From Lytechinus pictus (taxonomy: Eukaryota > Echinodermata > Echinoidea > Temnopleuroida > Toxopneustidae), in the NCBI RefSeq assembly GCF_037042905.1, contig NC_087262.1:22115501-22179500 (forward strand): a stretch of 64,000 nucleotides of DNA. Reading direction: 5' to 3'. Shown piece after piece: positions 22,797-35,684 of the stretch. The notes beneath the pieces are model-generated. The model did no database searches and was not told where the DNA came from. It was given only the letters and a program-made list of their open reading frames with translations. Every line of letters starts with the position of its first letter. Position 1 is the stretch's first letter. Both the position numbers and the translations under genes were made by a program.

Positions 22797-25700
22797 TGTA
22801 AATTAAATTAATCTCATTAATCTCAAGGTGCAGTGCCCCTTTAAGATCATACTTCGCCCAAGTTCGCCATACAATAATCTTTAACTTAAGAAGAATTACA
22901 CATGTAGGACAAAAAACACGTGTTTGTACTATCAGCAATACATACAGGGAAGTCATTGAGAAACTGCATGGCCATAATGAAATGACGCAATATCCAAACG
23001 AAGATAAGATTGAGACTTGTTAATGGATAACCAAACGCTTATAAGATGACCCAGTTAATCATACACTCTGTTCTATCAATCTTTATATTAGGGGTTTTCC
23101 GCTTCCAAGGCGCAAGAAGGATTCAAGATCAGAGAAAATGCCCTTCATGACAAAGCACAGTCTCTGTCGAATTTTGGGGAATAAAATTTGCAGTTTAGTC
23201 TTGGATTTTGGACAAACAACATATTTGCAATTTTCCGTCAGCTCCGAAACTTAGAACGAAACTGCTGTTTCGGTTCACCGGAGACCTCTCAGCTGGTCTT
23301 TGTCATTTGACCTGCATTTTCAATCTATTTACTGTGTTCTTGAATTCGTCGTGTGTCGCAAAGCGACAACGGAAACTCAATCGAGGGTATCTAACTCTGT
23401 ATAGATGGAAAACTCCTTTTACCCGGAAACGGGTATATCAAGAGTTATGAGAGTAATCATATTTCATTCTCCACAGTTCATTTTTATTCATATTTTATAG
23501 AGTAAAGGAATAGAATATTCGTGTATTGATTATTATATTGAACAGCTTAGTACCTGCATAAATATTTTAATTTTTTATCTGGTTGGTGAACGGAGCAGCA
23601 AGCAGGAGGATACCAGGCCCCACCAGGATGTATCTGGGAATTCAAGTGGGTGATGAAATTATGAATTACATTGCCATTAAAAAAATGAAATAAAAAGTAT
23701 GTGATTGAACAATACATCGAAGAATCCTGTCTTTTGGTTATATTTTTCATAATGGAGAATGGAAATGTTGAAAAAAATATGCGGGATTGGGGGCTGATGA
23801 AATATCACACCCCTCCCTCTCCCCCTCTTCTTCCCTCTCTTTCTTTTTCTTTCCCCTTCCCCCCTCTCTCCAACTCTCTCTCTCTCTCTTTACAAGTCAT
23901 TAATCATCACTGGGGATATATGGGATAAACCATGCTAATCTAATTTTATTCACATTTTCAAATTGATGATTATTGATCTTTTCTTAGTCGAGACAAATCG
24001 TCCATGACCATTACTCTTATTACATGGGAAAATGAATACAAAGTTTTTAATGCCAAGTTTGAAATTTTAAAATTGAAATGAAAAGGTCATGAGTTATTGA
24101 ATGATGTCCAAAACAGCATCGTGAAGTTTCCTGCATATCCAGAGTTTCATTATATATCCAGAATGTTCGGTATGACAGCAAAATTATTTATCTCTTGATT
24201 CATCAAATATTCAGCTCAAACAGACGTCATCACTCGAACAAACGAACAAACATAATTACCGGTAAGAATGGATTAGTATGGAGGTATGTGTATACAATGA
24301 AAATGAAAATGGAATTATATTATTTGCATGACTTTGGGCTGCATGGAAGGTCCAAAGTCTGGGGGCAAGCTAGAGCAATATTGGCTGATCCCTTTGTCAG
24401 AACGGACCTCAATCTTTTAAGAAACTTATGAAAGAATTCAAATACCAAAATAGAATTGAATATTGAAATCAGCCAAAAGCCAAAAATAACAACAATATCC
24501 ATGCACTTTGGGTGAATGGGTATATAATTTCAAGGAAGCTCCTTGATAATTTGTCATTTAACTTGAAGTTTGTTTTCTATGGTATGTCGAGGATAATCTA
24601 TAACTTTTTGTCAAGCTCGAGCTTAAAAACTCTCAGCTTAAATTATGTGTTTCAAGATCTATCCTTTGCCACAAAACAATGTCTAACGGTTCCTGTGAAA
24701 GTTTTTGTTTTAACTTCTCTATTAGTATTAAGTATACGAGGCTCAGTGCTCGCATGTGACGTCACAAAATAAAAACTATATAAGAACCATCCCTGTTCGT
24801 TATTTGACCACCTTGGATGTTTTTTTTTTCTCACATGTTCCCCTTTAGTACACTAACTTGACGAGAGAGTATATATAGACTTCATTCTTTCATTTTTAAA
24901 TTTGATCCTTTGATCGCCATATAACATTATTTTAAAGATTCAGTTGGCAAACGAATTTGGCGGATGGGAGACCATAATGATATATATATATTTCTTTGAC
25001 GCACCTGTTACTTATTTCGATGACGAAATACCATCTGTACCACCAAAAGAGTGTACCATCCTCCCCTCCCTCTCTCTTTTTGCTAGCACTAAAACGGCGT
25101 TTCGGGGCAGAAAAAAGAGTAAATATTTTTCGTCGCTCGCTGGGCTTGCTCTCTTCTAACATGCATCTCAGAGAGCAGACGAAATCGGCGAATGAGATGA
25201 CCATATACTACAGATTGATTTTGGATGAGTGTATTTGATGACAAAGTAAAACTTTATCACGAAAAAATGTGTTTTCTCCTCCTTTAATTTACTGTCTTAC
25301 AACACATTTATGATTACAAAATTGAAATTGGAGTGGGTATTTATGTTATTTTATTAGTCAAATTATCTTACGATTATTAAAACTTGTATGTGCGTTGTTG
25401 TATTATGATCGTTCGATATATTTATGAATAATTATATCATTGGAAAACAACCCAATTCGACAAGCGAGAATATCTGATAGACTGAAAGCGTGCATACATT
25501 TTTATGACAAAATAAAAGTTTTACCGTCAAGAGATGATTATTTGTCTTCGCTCTATTCGCTCGATCGTAATATCTATAATATTTGTCTACATTAAATAAT
25601 AAGACCACTGAGGCCCAAAATAGACTCATATCTTACAGTGACATGACCAAATATTAAACGTTTAACAGGACAGAGTGTATGATTAACTCGCCATCTATAG

Positions 25701-26707
25701 AAGTTCCTGATAATCCATTAACATATCAATCTTAATCGTTTATACATTCTGTTATGGCCAAGAGTTTCCTTAATCACTTCCCTTTATCATGTTTATATGT
25801 TTCCGATAATCAAGTGTTTTTGTTTTTCATGTGTATTTTTTTCAAAGTTAGAAGATTGTAGAGCGAACGCTGATCCCAACCGGGTTCTGCTCCATTCAAA
25901 TCAAGATGTTTCAATAGTGAAATACCCTCCCAGCCCAGGTAGACATCATTCAAAATATAAATATGCTACACATTTTCATGTCATCTCATGAACACAACAC
26001 ATATATTGCGTAGTTGAAGCAGTTTACTGCAAAAACAAGTGAGAATACACATTTTGTTTGTCTAAAAAGTATACTCACATCATGCCATGAAATATGTTTT
26101 GATAATGAAAACATACAAAATTGAGCTATTGAAACTAGAATGTAAAAAAAAAGATTGAACACAAGAACAGCCCCTCGATGATAAATGCATAAAACAGGTT
26201 TCATGTCACTTAACACATATTACTTCTGATTTGAAAAGATTACATGAACCCCCAATGAAACCTACAACCTCTTGTTAAATTTATCTATAAAAGAACAGAA
26301 CAGAAATTCAGTCTGATCGGCTGAATATATAAAAAAAAAATAGGTAAAAGTTGCGTTCATTTCCTAGTAAAATTTCTCATCGCTCTGGGTCATTTTTATA
26401 GACAATTTTACAACATAAAACTATACAATCTCTCTGAATATTTTAGAAGAAAAAGGGGGTAATGGGGTCTTGGTGTGGGGGGAGAGACAAGGCCCCTAAA
26501 TGCCCTCTATTTAATACACCCATACACCAATGGGGAGACCTTACCCGAATGATTGGTTTTGGGTTTTATATTCTTATTGGGGTTGCATGGGTGTGGCAAA
26601 TTGTTTCAATTGTAATTTAGATTTCTGAAGGGGGCGATGACACAGTAGCCTACTAAATTACAAGGCGAGAGTCAGAACCACTACATCACGGATCTTCCAG
26701 TATTATA
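22797..26707. other. Unassigned region
   Basis: No gene or RNA is recognised over nearly 4 kb. The frames present are short and without known motifs. There is a C/T-rich stretch at 23.81-23.89 kb and a promoter-like CRE/TATA arrangement near 24.76 kb, listed separately. Undetected single exons of a larger gene cannot be excluded. Confidence 0.45.
24757..24785 (+). promoter_or_regulatory. CRE followed by TATA-like box
   Basis: A perfect TGACGTCA (24757-24764) is followed 11 bases later by CTATATAAG. This is a plausible core promoter by motif alone. No recognisable gene starts downstream, so it may be chance or a remnant. Confidence 0.25.
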
Positions 26708-26903
26708 CACTCTAAAAAATGTTGGGCAACATACGGTCCACACAACAATTGGTTAAAACTTTATCCAATTCTGGGTAGTTTTCAACCAATACTGTGTAGT
26801 TTTCACCCAAAGCACATATTATTGGTGTAAAACTACCCAGAATTGGATAAAGTTTTAACCAATTGTTGTGTGGACCGTATGTTGCCCAACATTTTTTAGA
26901 GTG
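26708..26903. mobile_element. 196-bp palindromic MITE with TA flanks
   Basis: A nearly perfect foldback. Both ends are CACTCTAAAAAATGTTGGGC and the arms run about 80 bp, through ACTACCCAGAATTGGATAAA, to a short centre. TA on both sides fits a Tc1/mariner-type target duplication. Confidence 0.88.
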
Positions 26904-27142
26904 TACCCATTATCTTGGTGATCTTGTCGTGGTATGTGATTTCGTCTGTCATGACAAAGGGAGTTCGTCTTTACCGATTAACTTTACATGATTATCTTCT
27001 AAAGGGGGAATAAAGGAGATCCAAGACAGATAGTCCGGCAGATAGTAGAAAGTAACCTTTCTGTAGGCCTATTGATCCCTATCTTATCAGCATATCAGTG
27101 GATGCATTGGCATCGAAAGCATGGAAAGGGAGGCCTACTAGT

Positions 27143-28117
27143 CAGTGGCGTATATAGGGGCGGGCAAAATATGTCTCGGGTGGCATCTTAAGGGGACGCA
27201 ATTCAGAGGATTTTGTGCCCCTATTATTTGAAATGAATGCATCGGTACTAGTTTTAGAGGCTCTACGGGGCAGACATATTTATGTTTTTAAAGCTTGGCT
27301 GCTCTGCATCCGCGAAACTTTTCAGAATCGCTTAAGAGTGGTAATCAAAGCTGAAAATGATATGATTTTAAAAGATAGACAAAATTAAAGACAAAGCACT
27401 GATTTATAAAAGGAAAATTGGATGAGAAATAGCAAACATTTCAGAGTTTTGCATTATATCGATGAACCAGTTCTATGCATGACTTCATGAATATGCACTG
27501 AGCGAGCTATCCTCTTCCCACTGATATTCATTTGTATTTTGTTATCATGTGAAATGGGGTCTATTCATTTCTTTAATGCAAGAATGTATGAAAATATGAT
27601 TGAGGATTGATTCATTGTAGAAGGTAATCATTGACGAAATTTATTTTGTTTCAAAGGAGACACGCTTTACGTACATGTATGAAATAATTGAGATAATAAA
27701 TCACGACTTCTCAACTCGTCTCAACTCTCAACTAATAGGTCATCTACTCATCGCTGCTCGGACTTCTCAACTCATATCAAACTCATCTATTCTTTTGCTT
27801 TAAGTCATCCATTATCATCTCGTTTACAATTGTTTTAAGAACTTAACCTAATATCACGAACGATACTTTTCAATCTCATCTTTCTCTTTCTCGCTTTTCA
27901 CTTTCATCTCTATCACTGTCTTAATACACCATCCAACAGTCTTTTCATTAACCAAATGCATAGTGAACCATACGCCTCTTGAGCATGTCTTGTACCACTA
28001 TCTTGCAAACCTTCAGGATCCTGAAATGGTTCCAAGACATTAACTCTGGCGAGAATCGCTCCGAAGGAAAATCTTCACGTTAAGCCAAACATAAAACCCG
28101 ACCTCCTACACTAATAA
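27143..28117. other. Solo hAT-like end and unassigned DNA
   Basis: CAGTGGCGTATATAGGGGCG at the start looks like a left terminus of the CAGTGGCGTA group. No right end or duplication was found. The rest, including the CTCAACTC-rich stretch at 27.70-27.79 kb, is unassigned. Confidence 0.4.
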
Positions 28118-28671
28118 TACCCTTTTTACACACGCTAAAATTTCCTTAACCCCGTACTATAGGTGGGGCTAAATTGCCATTTAGCCCCACCTATAGTACG
28201 GGGTTAAGCTTAGCCCACTTTCTTTTTACACAGCATTTTTGCAAAGTGGGATAACCCCACCTTTAGTACGGGATTATTTGGCCCTGCAAAAAAGCAGGGT
28301 TATCCCAGCAATTGCGGTGCTAAGAGCGATAGTACGGGGTTAAGATCGCTAGTGTAAAACGAAAGTGGGCTAAGCTTAACCCCGTACTATAGGTGGGGCT
28401 AAATGACAATTTAGCCCCACCTATAGTACGGGGTTAAGGAAATTTTAGCGTGTGTAAAAAGGTACGAGTGAAGTACTTGTACTACGAATGATCGACAAAA
28501 ACCACTAGTCCGGGGTTAGCGAGTTTCGTGTGTGAAAAGCAAGCATTCCTTATCCGGGGTTAGCGATAACAATTTGGCATGTGTGAAAAGGAAAAAAAAT
28601 AGTACGGGGTTAAGGATAGTACGGGGTTAGCGATAGTCCGGGGTTAAGAAAATCCTGTGTAAAAAGGGTAT
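28118..28671. mobile_element. Harbinger-like MITE with internal TTAACCCC words
   Basis: Inverted ends TACCCTTTTTACACACGC and TACCCTTTTTACACAGG, flanked by TAA on both sides (the identity extends to TAATAA). This fits the TWA preference of PIF/Harbinger. The left part (to about 28467) is itself a near-perfect foldback. TTAACCCCGTACTAT or its reverse complement occurs repeatedly inside. A related element lies at 48030-48541. Confidence 0.78.
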
Positions 28672-31600
28672 AATAAACCCTAATCCTATAAGTTTTACAT
28701 TATTCTGAACCAAACACTATATTGCAATCCCAACTCTAACCCTATGCCCTCCGACATATATAAACACAGAAGCAATTATCGCAGGACATGTTGCGTCGAC
28801 CATAAATCTTCTGAAACTGGCTTTGGGCTGTAAATGCTCTTTCTTCTCCCTCTTTCTAAAACATCTTTATCTCTTCTTCAGCTCTTTCTCCGACAGCTCC
28901 TGATTCCCCTATTTTTCGTCACTTCGCATCCCCACCTAACCTTCCTTTAGATTCACAATGTTCAAAGTTAAAAATAACTCAAAAAGATGAGAAAAACAAA
29001 CATATTTCTGTTCTGTATTATTTTCAATGTATTTTTAATTTAGAATACAAATAATTTATTTTCATTTTTTTATACCACCAGTTGGCAGTACCGCGTCAAT
29101 TTGTGAGTTTACATTTCTTCAACTGAAACAAATGATTTGAGAACATAAATATATTGCCGGTTCACAAATCAATAGCATGTAGGGGACAAAATCAAACACA
29201 CAAAATGTAGGTAACATCTCCTCTTTCAAAAACTGATGTGACGCCCTATGCTATCAATTATATTGAAAATGGATGTTGAAAAGGGAGTACAAAGCAAGAT
29301 ATCATCTAATTCGTATGAGGATATGGTAAAGAATAATGAAACCTTTCATTTTAGGCAGACTTATAAAACCAAACATCTGAATGTTTTTTTTATTATACAC
29401 CAATCAATGTTCCATACACGAACATACAAGGTATAGGTATAAAACAATTTTTTTTTATTGAAGCTTTTTTTTTATACAAAATACTGAATCACGCTACTTG
29501 ATGATTAAATTTGCTCATGATATCTCTTCACTACAGCCCCCTCCCCCTCCTCCAACCCCATCCCAACTTTTCTCAGGAAGGGTGATCAATGAGACCGATT
29601 AACAGATTCAGAAAACAGCCACTGGCAAAGCTAACATTCACTCGGGGTGGGGGCAGTTTCGTCTATACCAGTATCTTCGGCCCACAACATGTACGTCAAA
29701 GTCATGATATTCATTTTGTATACATAAAATAAATTTATTTTACAGCGACCGTCGGGCAAAGCATTAATTTTAGCCTTATCGTCATTAACCACTCTAATCT
29801 TAAATAGGCATTTTATAACATAATGAAAAATATGTTGTATCAGTGAGTTAGTAATACTTGGTAATAACTGAGTCAGAATGCAAATGGTATTATTAAGATT
29901 AATAAAGAAAGAGTCCATCCTGATAATTTGTTTTTTCTTCCTTGGCTTCCGTTCAAAATAAATGTGGGAGCAAATTCAATACAAAATAAATAGACTAATC
30001 AATCAATGAGTGTTTTTATACTGATCTTGGGTTTTTCCTGAATAAATATATTTCAATAAACAATAAAAATAAATGAAGATGAAAAGAAAGGAACAATGAA
30101 AATTTTTGAGCTGTAATTACAGATATATACTAAAAATAGATCATTCTGATGCAGAAATACTTCTGTGGTGTGTTGAACACACCACATAACAAGTCGTATG
30201 GTCTGTTCATTACTAACTTTCAGTTGATATAAAGTAGTTTTACAAAACATTATTATTTAGTTTTACAACGAAGTTGGAGATAAGCCTAATTTTTAAGTTT
30301 TATAACAAAGTTGAAGATAAGCCTAATTCACATCGTGCAAAATGTATATTAGATAACTATTAAAGAGTTAAAACTTCAAATCTTCATTATTTTGTAGCTA
30401 ACAGAATTTTTTCAATTTCAAATGACTTGTTTCTCTATTTTCTACCTTCATGTAAACAATTCTCAATCAGGATGGACTTCTCCATTTAAGGTTTAAAGTC
30501 TTTGGCAAAAATGAGTTAACATAGCATTACAATCTCAGACACAAATTATCCTTTACCATAAACTCCAAGATGAACTCAAATTCTATTTTTGATGGATTAA
30601 ATAAATTCTCATTCAGCATGTATGCAATTTTGCATAACAGCAATAAATGAATTGCATATAACACAAATGAAAAACAGCGATTAATTAATTTATTCTAGGT
30701 TTATTTGTGACCTACTGTTCAAGAGAAATGAAAGATAAATCAAACACCATATCTAAAATATTCACTTCCTCACTTCAATTTATTCCAAATGCTATTAAAT
30801 GCTATAGTTTCCATCTAGTTTCTGGAATTGTAAATTCTTCTTTTCAATAGAAATTTAAACTATGCTTTCAAATGCATTCTTCCAAGAGCAAAATAAAATA
30901 TTTTTTGATTACTTCAAAATCAAAACAAATATATCAGTTTGTATAATTTATAATTGAATATCCTATGATATTCAACAATTGAATAAAAAAACAGTTATGT
31001 AATAAAAATGCCTGATATAAATTTATTTTCATAAAACATGTATCTAAAACATGTTGGGAGATAAATCGAACATGGACAATTTATAAGGCTGCATGCTCTT
31101 GAAGTGATACGTAATGCCTCTCAAATATTAAAAAATATAATGATGCAATTTATCTACAAGAGCATGCATTGTAGATTCCCAGGTGTATATATTAGACTGT
31201 ATTTAAAAATTATCTGCAGTAGACAGAAAGAATAAGAACTCAATGGAACATTCTTACATCTTTTTTATCCTTAACCTTAACCATATGCAGATATTTTACA
31301 AAGAATTACATGTAATATGCTCAACATAAACATATACATGTATGTTACATTTTGTCATTTGACCCTGTTCTGAACGACTGATTTGGTGATATCCATACCC
31401 ATGCAAGTATGAAAATCTAAAATAAGAGAAGTATGAACAAAAGTGCTGTTTAAAATGATCAAGCAATTACAGGAAAAAAATAGAGCATGGCCTTGAAAAA
31501 TAGACGAGCTGAGCATGGATAATTTCTTTCAAATAAATATTGAGATAACTGGTGAAAACATTGAGGCTCTTAAATGGGATGGGACCCATGTTGCAAACTG

Positions 31601-34600
31601 GAAAGAATTCAGAGTATATTTTATATTTTATTTCATATTTTCCACTCCACATGACAGGCTTCAGTTTCTTCCTACCGTCTCTCTCTAGTGTTGAACAAGA
31701 GCCAGTCCTTGGGCAAACACCATGACAACAAAACTAAAGCAATGCAAACACAACAGCCAACTGCTATGGTGAGGACACAAAAACTTCTTCACAATAAAGG
31801 CAGACATTTGGAAGCTTTCAGGACCTGTTAACATGGACATTTTGAATGCTCCAGTACAAATAATGAATTCTTTCTACGGTGGCAGCGTAAAGCATATTGC
31901 TTCATGAACAGAAATTGCTCTTCACAAATATTACCGGGGAATTCCAGTAAGTTGGGAATGGCTCAAAGGGACTGATAGGAAACTACATACAGTAAATTTG
32001 CCACTGGAATAGAATGTGACATAATGCATTTTTTCACTATGGGATTTCAAATGAAAATATGTACTAGTAGTTCAATATGGTACCGGTACGAAACACACCA
32101 CCAGCTAACATACCTGTCACAATGGAAATTAACAGGGCATTGTACTATATCATGTATAATATCATTGGTTAAAAAAATAAAAAAAACAAAAATACACTGT
32201 TATCACTCGACACCAATGAGAACACAGATATTTGATTAACAAATCAAACATTTGATTAATTATCAAATGACAATGAGGTACAATGTCAACAAGACATCTT
32301 GTCCCGTCAAATTCCATTAGAGTTTCTGGAAGTGATCACGCATCCTCAGTATGGGATTCTTAACCAACTTGGAGATCACTTTGAAAAGTTGAAGTAGGTT
32401 TGATACCAAAGGTACAGCCAATGTCATAGGAGTTCTGTCTGAACTTAACTGACCCTTGACAAAAGCAAAGAATAAAGGCTACATGGATAACAGACTTAAA
32501 TTACAGGGCTTGTCGCAAAGTACGAACCCAATAGATTTTCTCCCAAAAGAATCCACATTGATTAAACTTCTCAAGTTCTCACATATATGCAAACCGAGCA
32601 AAACAGTATTTGCACTTTGAAGATATCTCGGTTTATAATTTCCAACTACTGAATCACAAATCAGCATAAATCAGCATGATTTATAAGATTGCCTACTTTA
32701 GCATTCTTTGCTATAGGCCTAGTTGTACACACACATTTTTATTGCATATTGCATACATTATATGCATAAATGCAAGATAATACCACGGTGGAACAAGATT
32801 ACAATAACATTTATTTGAGTCAGCTGCCATACAATCTGCAGTGCATTGTGTATGCAAGGAAGAAACTTTGGTTGATAGGTGGAAATTTAGAGGGTCAGAG
32901 AAATAATAATGGAACCTAAAATATCTTCAATGTATTGGTCCATCTGGAAAGCATGTTTGGTCACATTCCAATGTTATCAAAAATTATATGAAAATCAAGA
33001 TTTCTCCTGTATGCAAAAAAAAAGCAAACAATAACTTTGGAAGCTTGGATTAGGTGATAGAAATATTGGAAATAAAATAAATAAGGATTTCTTGGCATGG
33101 TTGACATAAAAGGGTTAGAAATTGTAATGTTGAAAGCTGTATTTTTAACCAATCAAATGTGCTCTTTCATCACATACACAGTGGTTATAAATATAAGATA
33201 GATAAATTCAACTTCTCTGACTTAAATTCTTCCAAACATTACTTAAAATATGAATGCATGAAGTTACAAAATTTTGAACATGATTAGGATTTTGCCACAT
33301 TTTGTTGAATAATTCAATTTATAGATTTGAATATCAATCATACTTGAGTTTCATGCATCATTGTTTAGGATTTTCTGACCACATTGAAATTACATTTATC
33401 CAGGGAATAATTTTCCTGGAATAGCATCACAATTTGCTCCACATTTTTGAAAGACTGCTATGCATAAAGTCTTTTGTATAGCATATTTTTACATAGGACT
33501 GTACATTACTTAGTTGAGAGCTTCTCTTATGAACAAAAATGCTATTCAAATTTGTAAAGCAGAATTATTCCCCGCTTGTACATCATAGCTTGGATTTCCC
33601 GTTTCACTTTCTTAAAATGTGGTAAAAATTCCCTATATTCCCTAACCCGACAGGAAATATAATCTCATATCCACATACACTGAGTCTTTACTTAAATACC
33701 CTTAGTAATATTGCAAGAACAATTGCCAAACAAAGCAGAATTTAACCCATTAACCACTGAAATTGTAATTCCCATATGCTTTGCATAGGGAGCACCAGGT
33801 TCAAGTAGGGAACAGGTTGATCATACTATGACATTAACAAAAGAACATCAGGCATGGACAAAGTATAAGAGCTGTTGATTTACTTGAGCTGTGCAATAGT
33901 TTTTACTATTGCACTGTCACTACACCTTTGTGATATCATACATGTATAACTTGTATTGACTGCCTAAGCTTGTGCAATAATCAAAACATATCATTTTGTC
34001 AAATATGGACTATACCATAGAAATATGAAACCTTGACCTCATGATATATGTTGTACTATTGCACTCTCTGGAATTCAATATTGCTATATTATGAGAGAAA
34101 ACACAAAGCTTCTATGACTACTATGGTTGCAGACATGAACCCTGATGTATATTAGTCACTGTGGCAAGGCCATTATAGTCCACTAGTAGACAGACAACTA
34201 TGAACCTGCAGAACACCATGTCTGCAAAGTAAGACCTGTCAAATATCATGATTGCTCCACCACCAGATTGTCTGATTGCGACTTGATCTGCTCAAGATGG
34301 TGTTACAATTTTTTATAATGCCCCTGTTAAAGGCAGACCACAATCCTAACAGGGAAATGCCTAGTGACGGTCCAGACCAAGTCTATTGGACTATGCCGCA
34401 CAACCCTCTTTTGAACATAATATTGAAGGATGAGATAATATATATGATAATACTAGTATCAATCGGTGTTAATATTTTCCTCCACCAGTTACATCTTCAC
34501 TGCATCATTCTACATATGTCAATACACACTCAATATAGTGACTGTACATGATATCGTTCTAGTGATCACTTTATCAGCTACCACCTTGTACTGTTTTGTA

Positions 34601-34844
34601 GTCTATCCAGTCTTAATTTCTGTTTAAAGATATTTCAAATTTTTCTTACAGACTCATCTGCACTTCATGAAAATAGGGCTTGAATTGAATTACTTGCAAC
34701 CCTGCCACTTGTACTGATGTAGGTTTTCTGGCCTCTTGTTGACCTTCACACGATTTGTTGTGCACATAGCAAGACATACAAATATATTCATGAGCGTAAA
34801 TATAAATTTTTATCTATTGTATCAACTACCTGCCAAAACATACA
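28672..34844 (-). other. Unassigned AT-rich region; possible ELOVL6 3' UTR
   Basis: About 6 kb without recognisable coding sequence. From about 29.6 kb to the ELOVL6 stop there are no obvious MITEs or LINE tails, unlike the rest of the window. This would fit a long transcribed 3' UTR of the minus-strand gene, but I cannot place its poly(A) site. Confidence 0.35.
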
Positions 34845-35684
34845 TCATTCTTTATGAGATTTCTTTGATAATGTCTTATTGATATAGGTATTGTAGAAGA
34901 AATGTGCAAAGAGCATGAAATAACTGAGGTACATTAGGGAGGCATATTTTATATTATCATGGGTGGTGGAACACGGCTCCCCCTTCTTGATCATCTTGTA
35001 AGCATATATGTTGACATAGCAACCAACTACCATTTGTAGAATCTGGATGGTTGTGATGGAGATGTTTACCCAACTTGGAATACGCATAAGCTTGGCTGCA
35101 CGAACGGTGTAGTAGCTGTACATGATGGCGTGGACACATGAATTGATGAGGATAAAGTAGCGTCCAGGAGCGATGTAGTGAGCGTAGCTGTACCAGGAGT
35201 AAAGCAGGACGGTGATGTGGTGATACCAGTGGAGAAAGATGAGCCGTTGCTTGCGGAGCACGATGAACACGGTGTCTCCAAGTTCGGGAAGCTTGCTCAG
35301 GACGAACAGCCAGCACCAGAATCCGCTTACGCCTTTGTAGAAGACAGGATCACACATAGAAGCCTTCCACCCGTATGTCCTGACGAAGAAGAAGCAGTCA
35401 GTGACAAGACGAACAGCGCAGAGCCAACTGAAGATGGCCAACATGAAGGACCAGGCAGTTAGAGCAAACTGGAGGTTGTACCTGGGTCGGTTCTGCATCC
35501 ATGCCTGAAGACCAAAGATCACCACTATGTACACTGCACAGGACGTGAAAGACAATGTCCAGTTATTTTCAAACCAGGTTATTTGATCCTTGTAGTTGAA
35601 ACTTTTCTCGAACGCGAAAACGGTGGTGTGGTTCGCATTCAGCCGGGCAGAAGCATCCACCGGCTCTATCCCCAAAGATGACAT
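34845..35684 (-). CDS. ELOVL6: ELOVL6-type fatty-acid elongase
   Basis: A 279-residue protein in one open frame. ELOVL6 extends C12-C16 saturated and monounsaturated acyl-CoA (palmitate to stearate) as the condensing enzyme in the ER membrane. Motifs: KLPELGDT (131-138), histidine box HWYHH (152-156) followed by ITVLLYSWYSY, NSCVHAIMYSYY (181-192) and TIQILQM (212-218). HWYHH with ITVLLYSWYSY is typical of the ELOVL3/6 group, in contrast to HVYHH of the other elongase here. The length matches the family. I start at ATG 35684 (context ACCATG); the in-frame codon 27 bases upstream is GTG, not a normal eukaryotic start. Vertebrate ELOVL6 coding sequence has several exons, so the intronless frame is notable. 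It lies head to head with TXNDC15. Confidence 0.95.
   Translation of the reverse strand: MSSLGIEPVDASARLNANHTTVFAFEKSFNYKDQITWFENNWTLSFTSCAVYIVVIFGLQAWMQNRPRYNLQFALTAWSFMLAIFSWLCAVRLVTDCFFFVRTYGWKASMCDPVFYKGVSGFWCWLFVLSKLPELGDTVFIVLRKQRLIFLHWYHHITVLLYSWYSYAHYIAPGRYFILINSCVHAIMYSYYTVRAAKLMRIPSWVNISITTIQILQMVVGCYVNIYAYKMIKKGEPCSTTHDNIKYASLMYLSYFMLFAHFFYNTYINKTLSKKSHKE

Noticed and set aside
23208-23450. Small protein of 80 codons
   Set aside because: No motif, no splice context and no sign of constraint; left in the unassigned region.
27143-27190. Complete hAT-like element starting at 27143
   Set aside because: Left end CAGTGGCGTA is clear, but no right end or matching CTACTAGT duplication was found.
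35178-35462. Plus-strand protein opposite ELOVL6
   Set aside because: It is a shadow frame of the ELOVL6 coding strand with no known motif.
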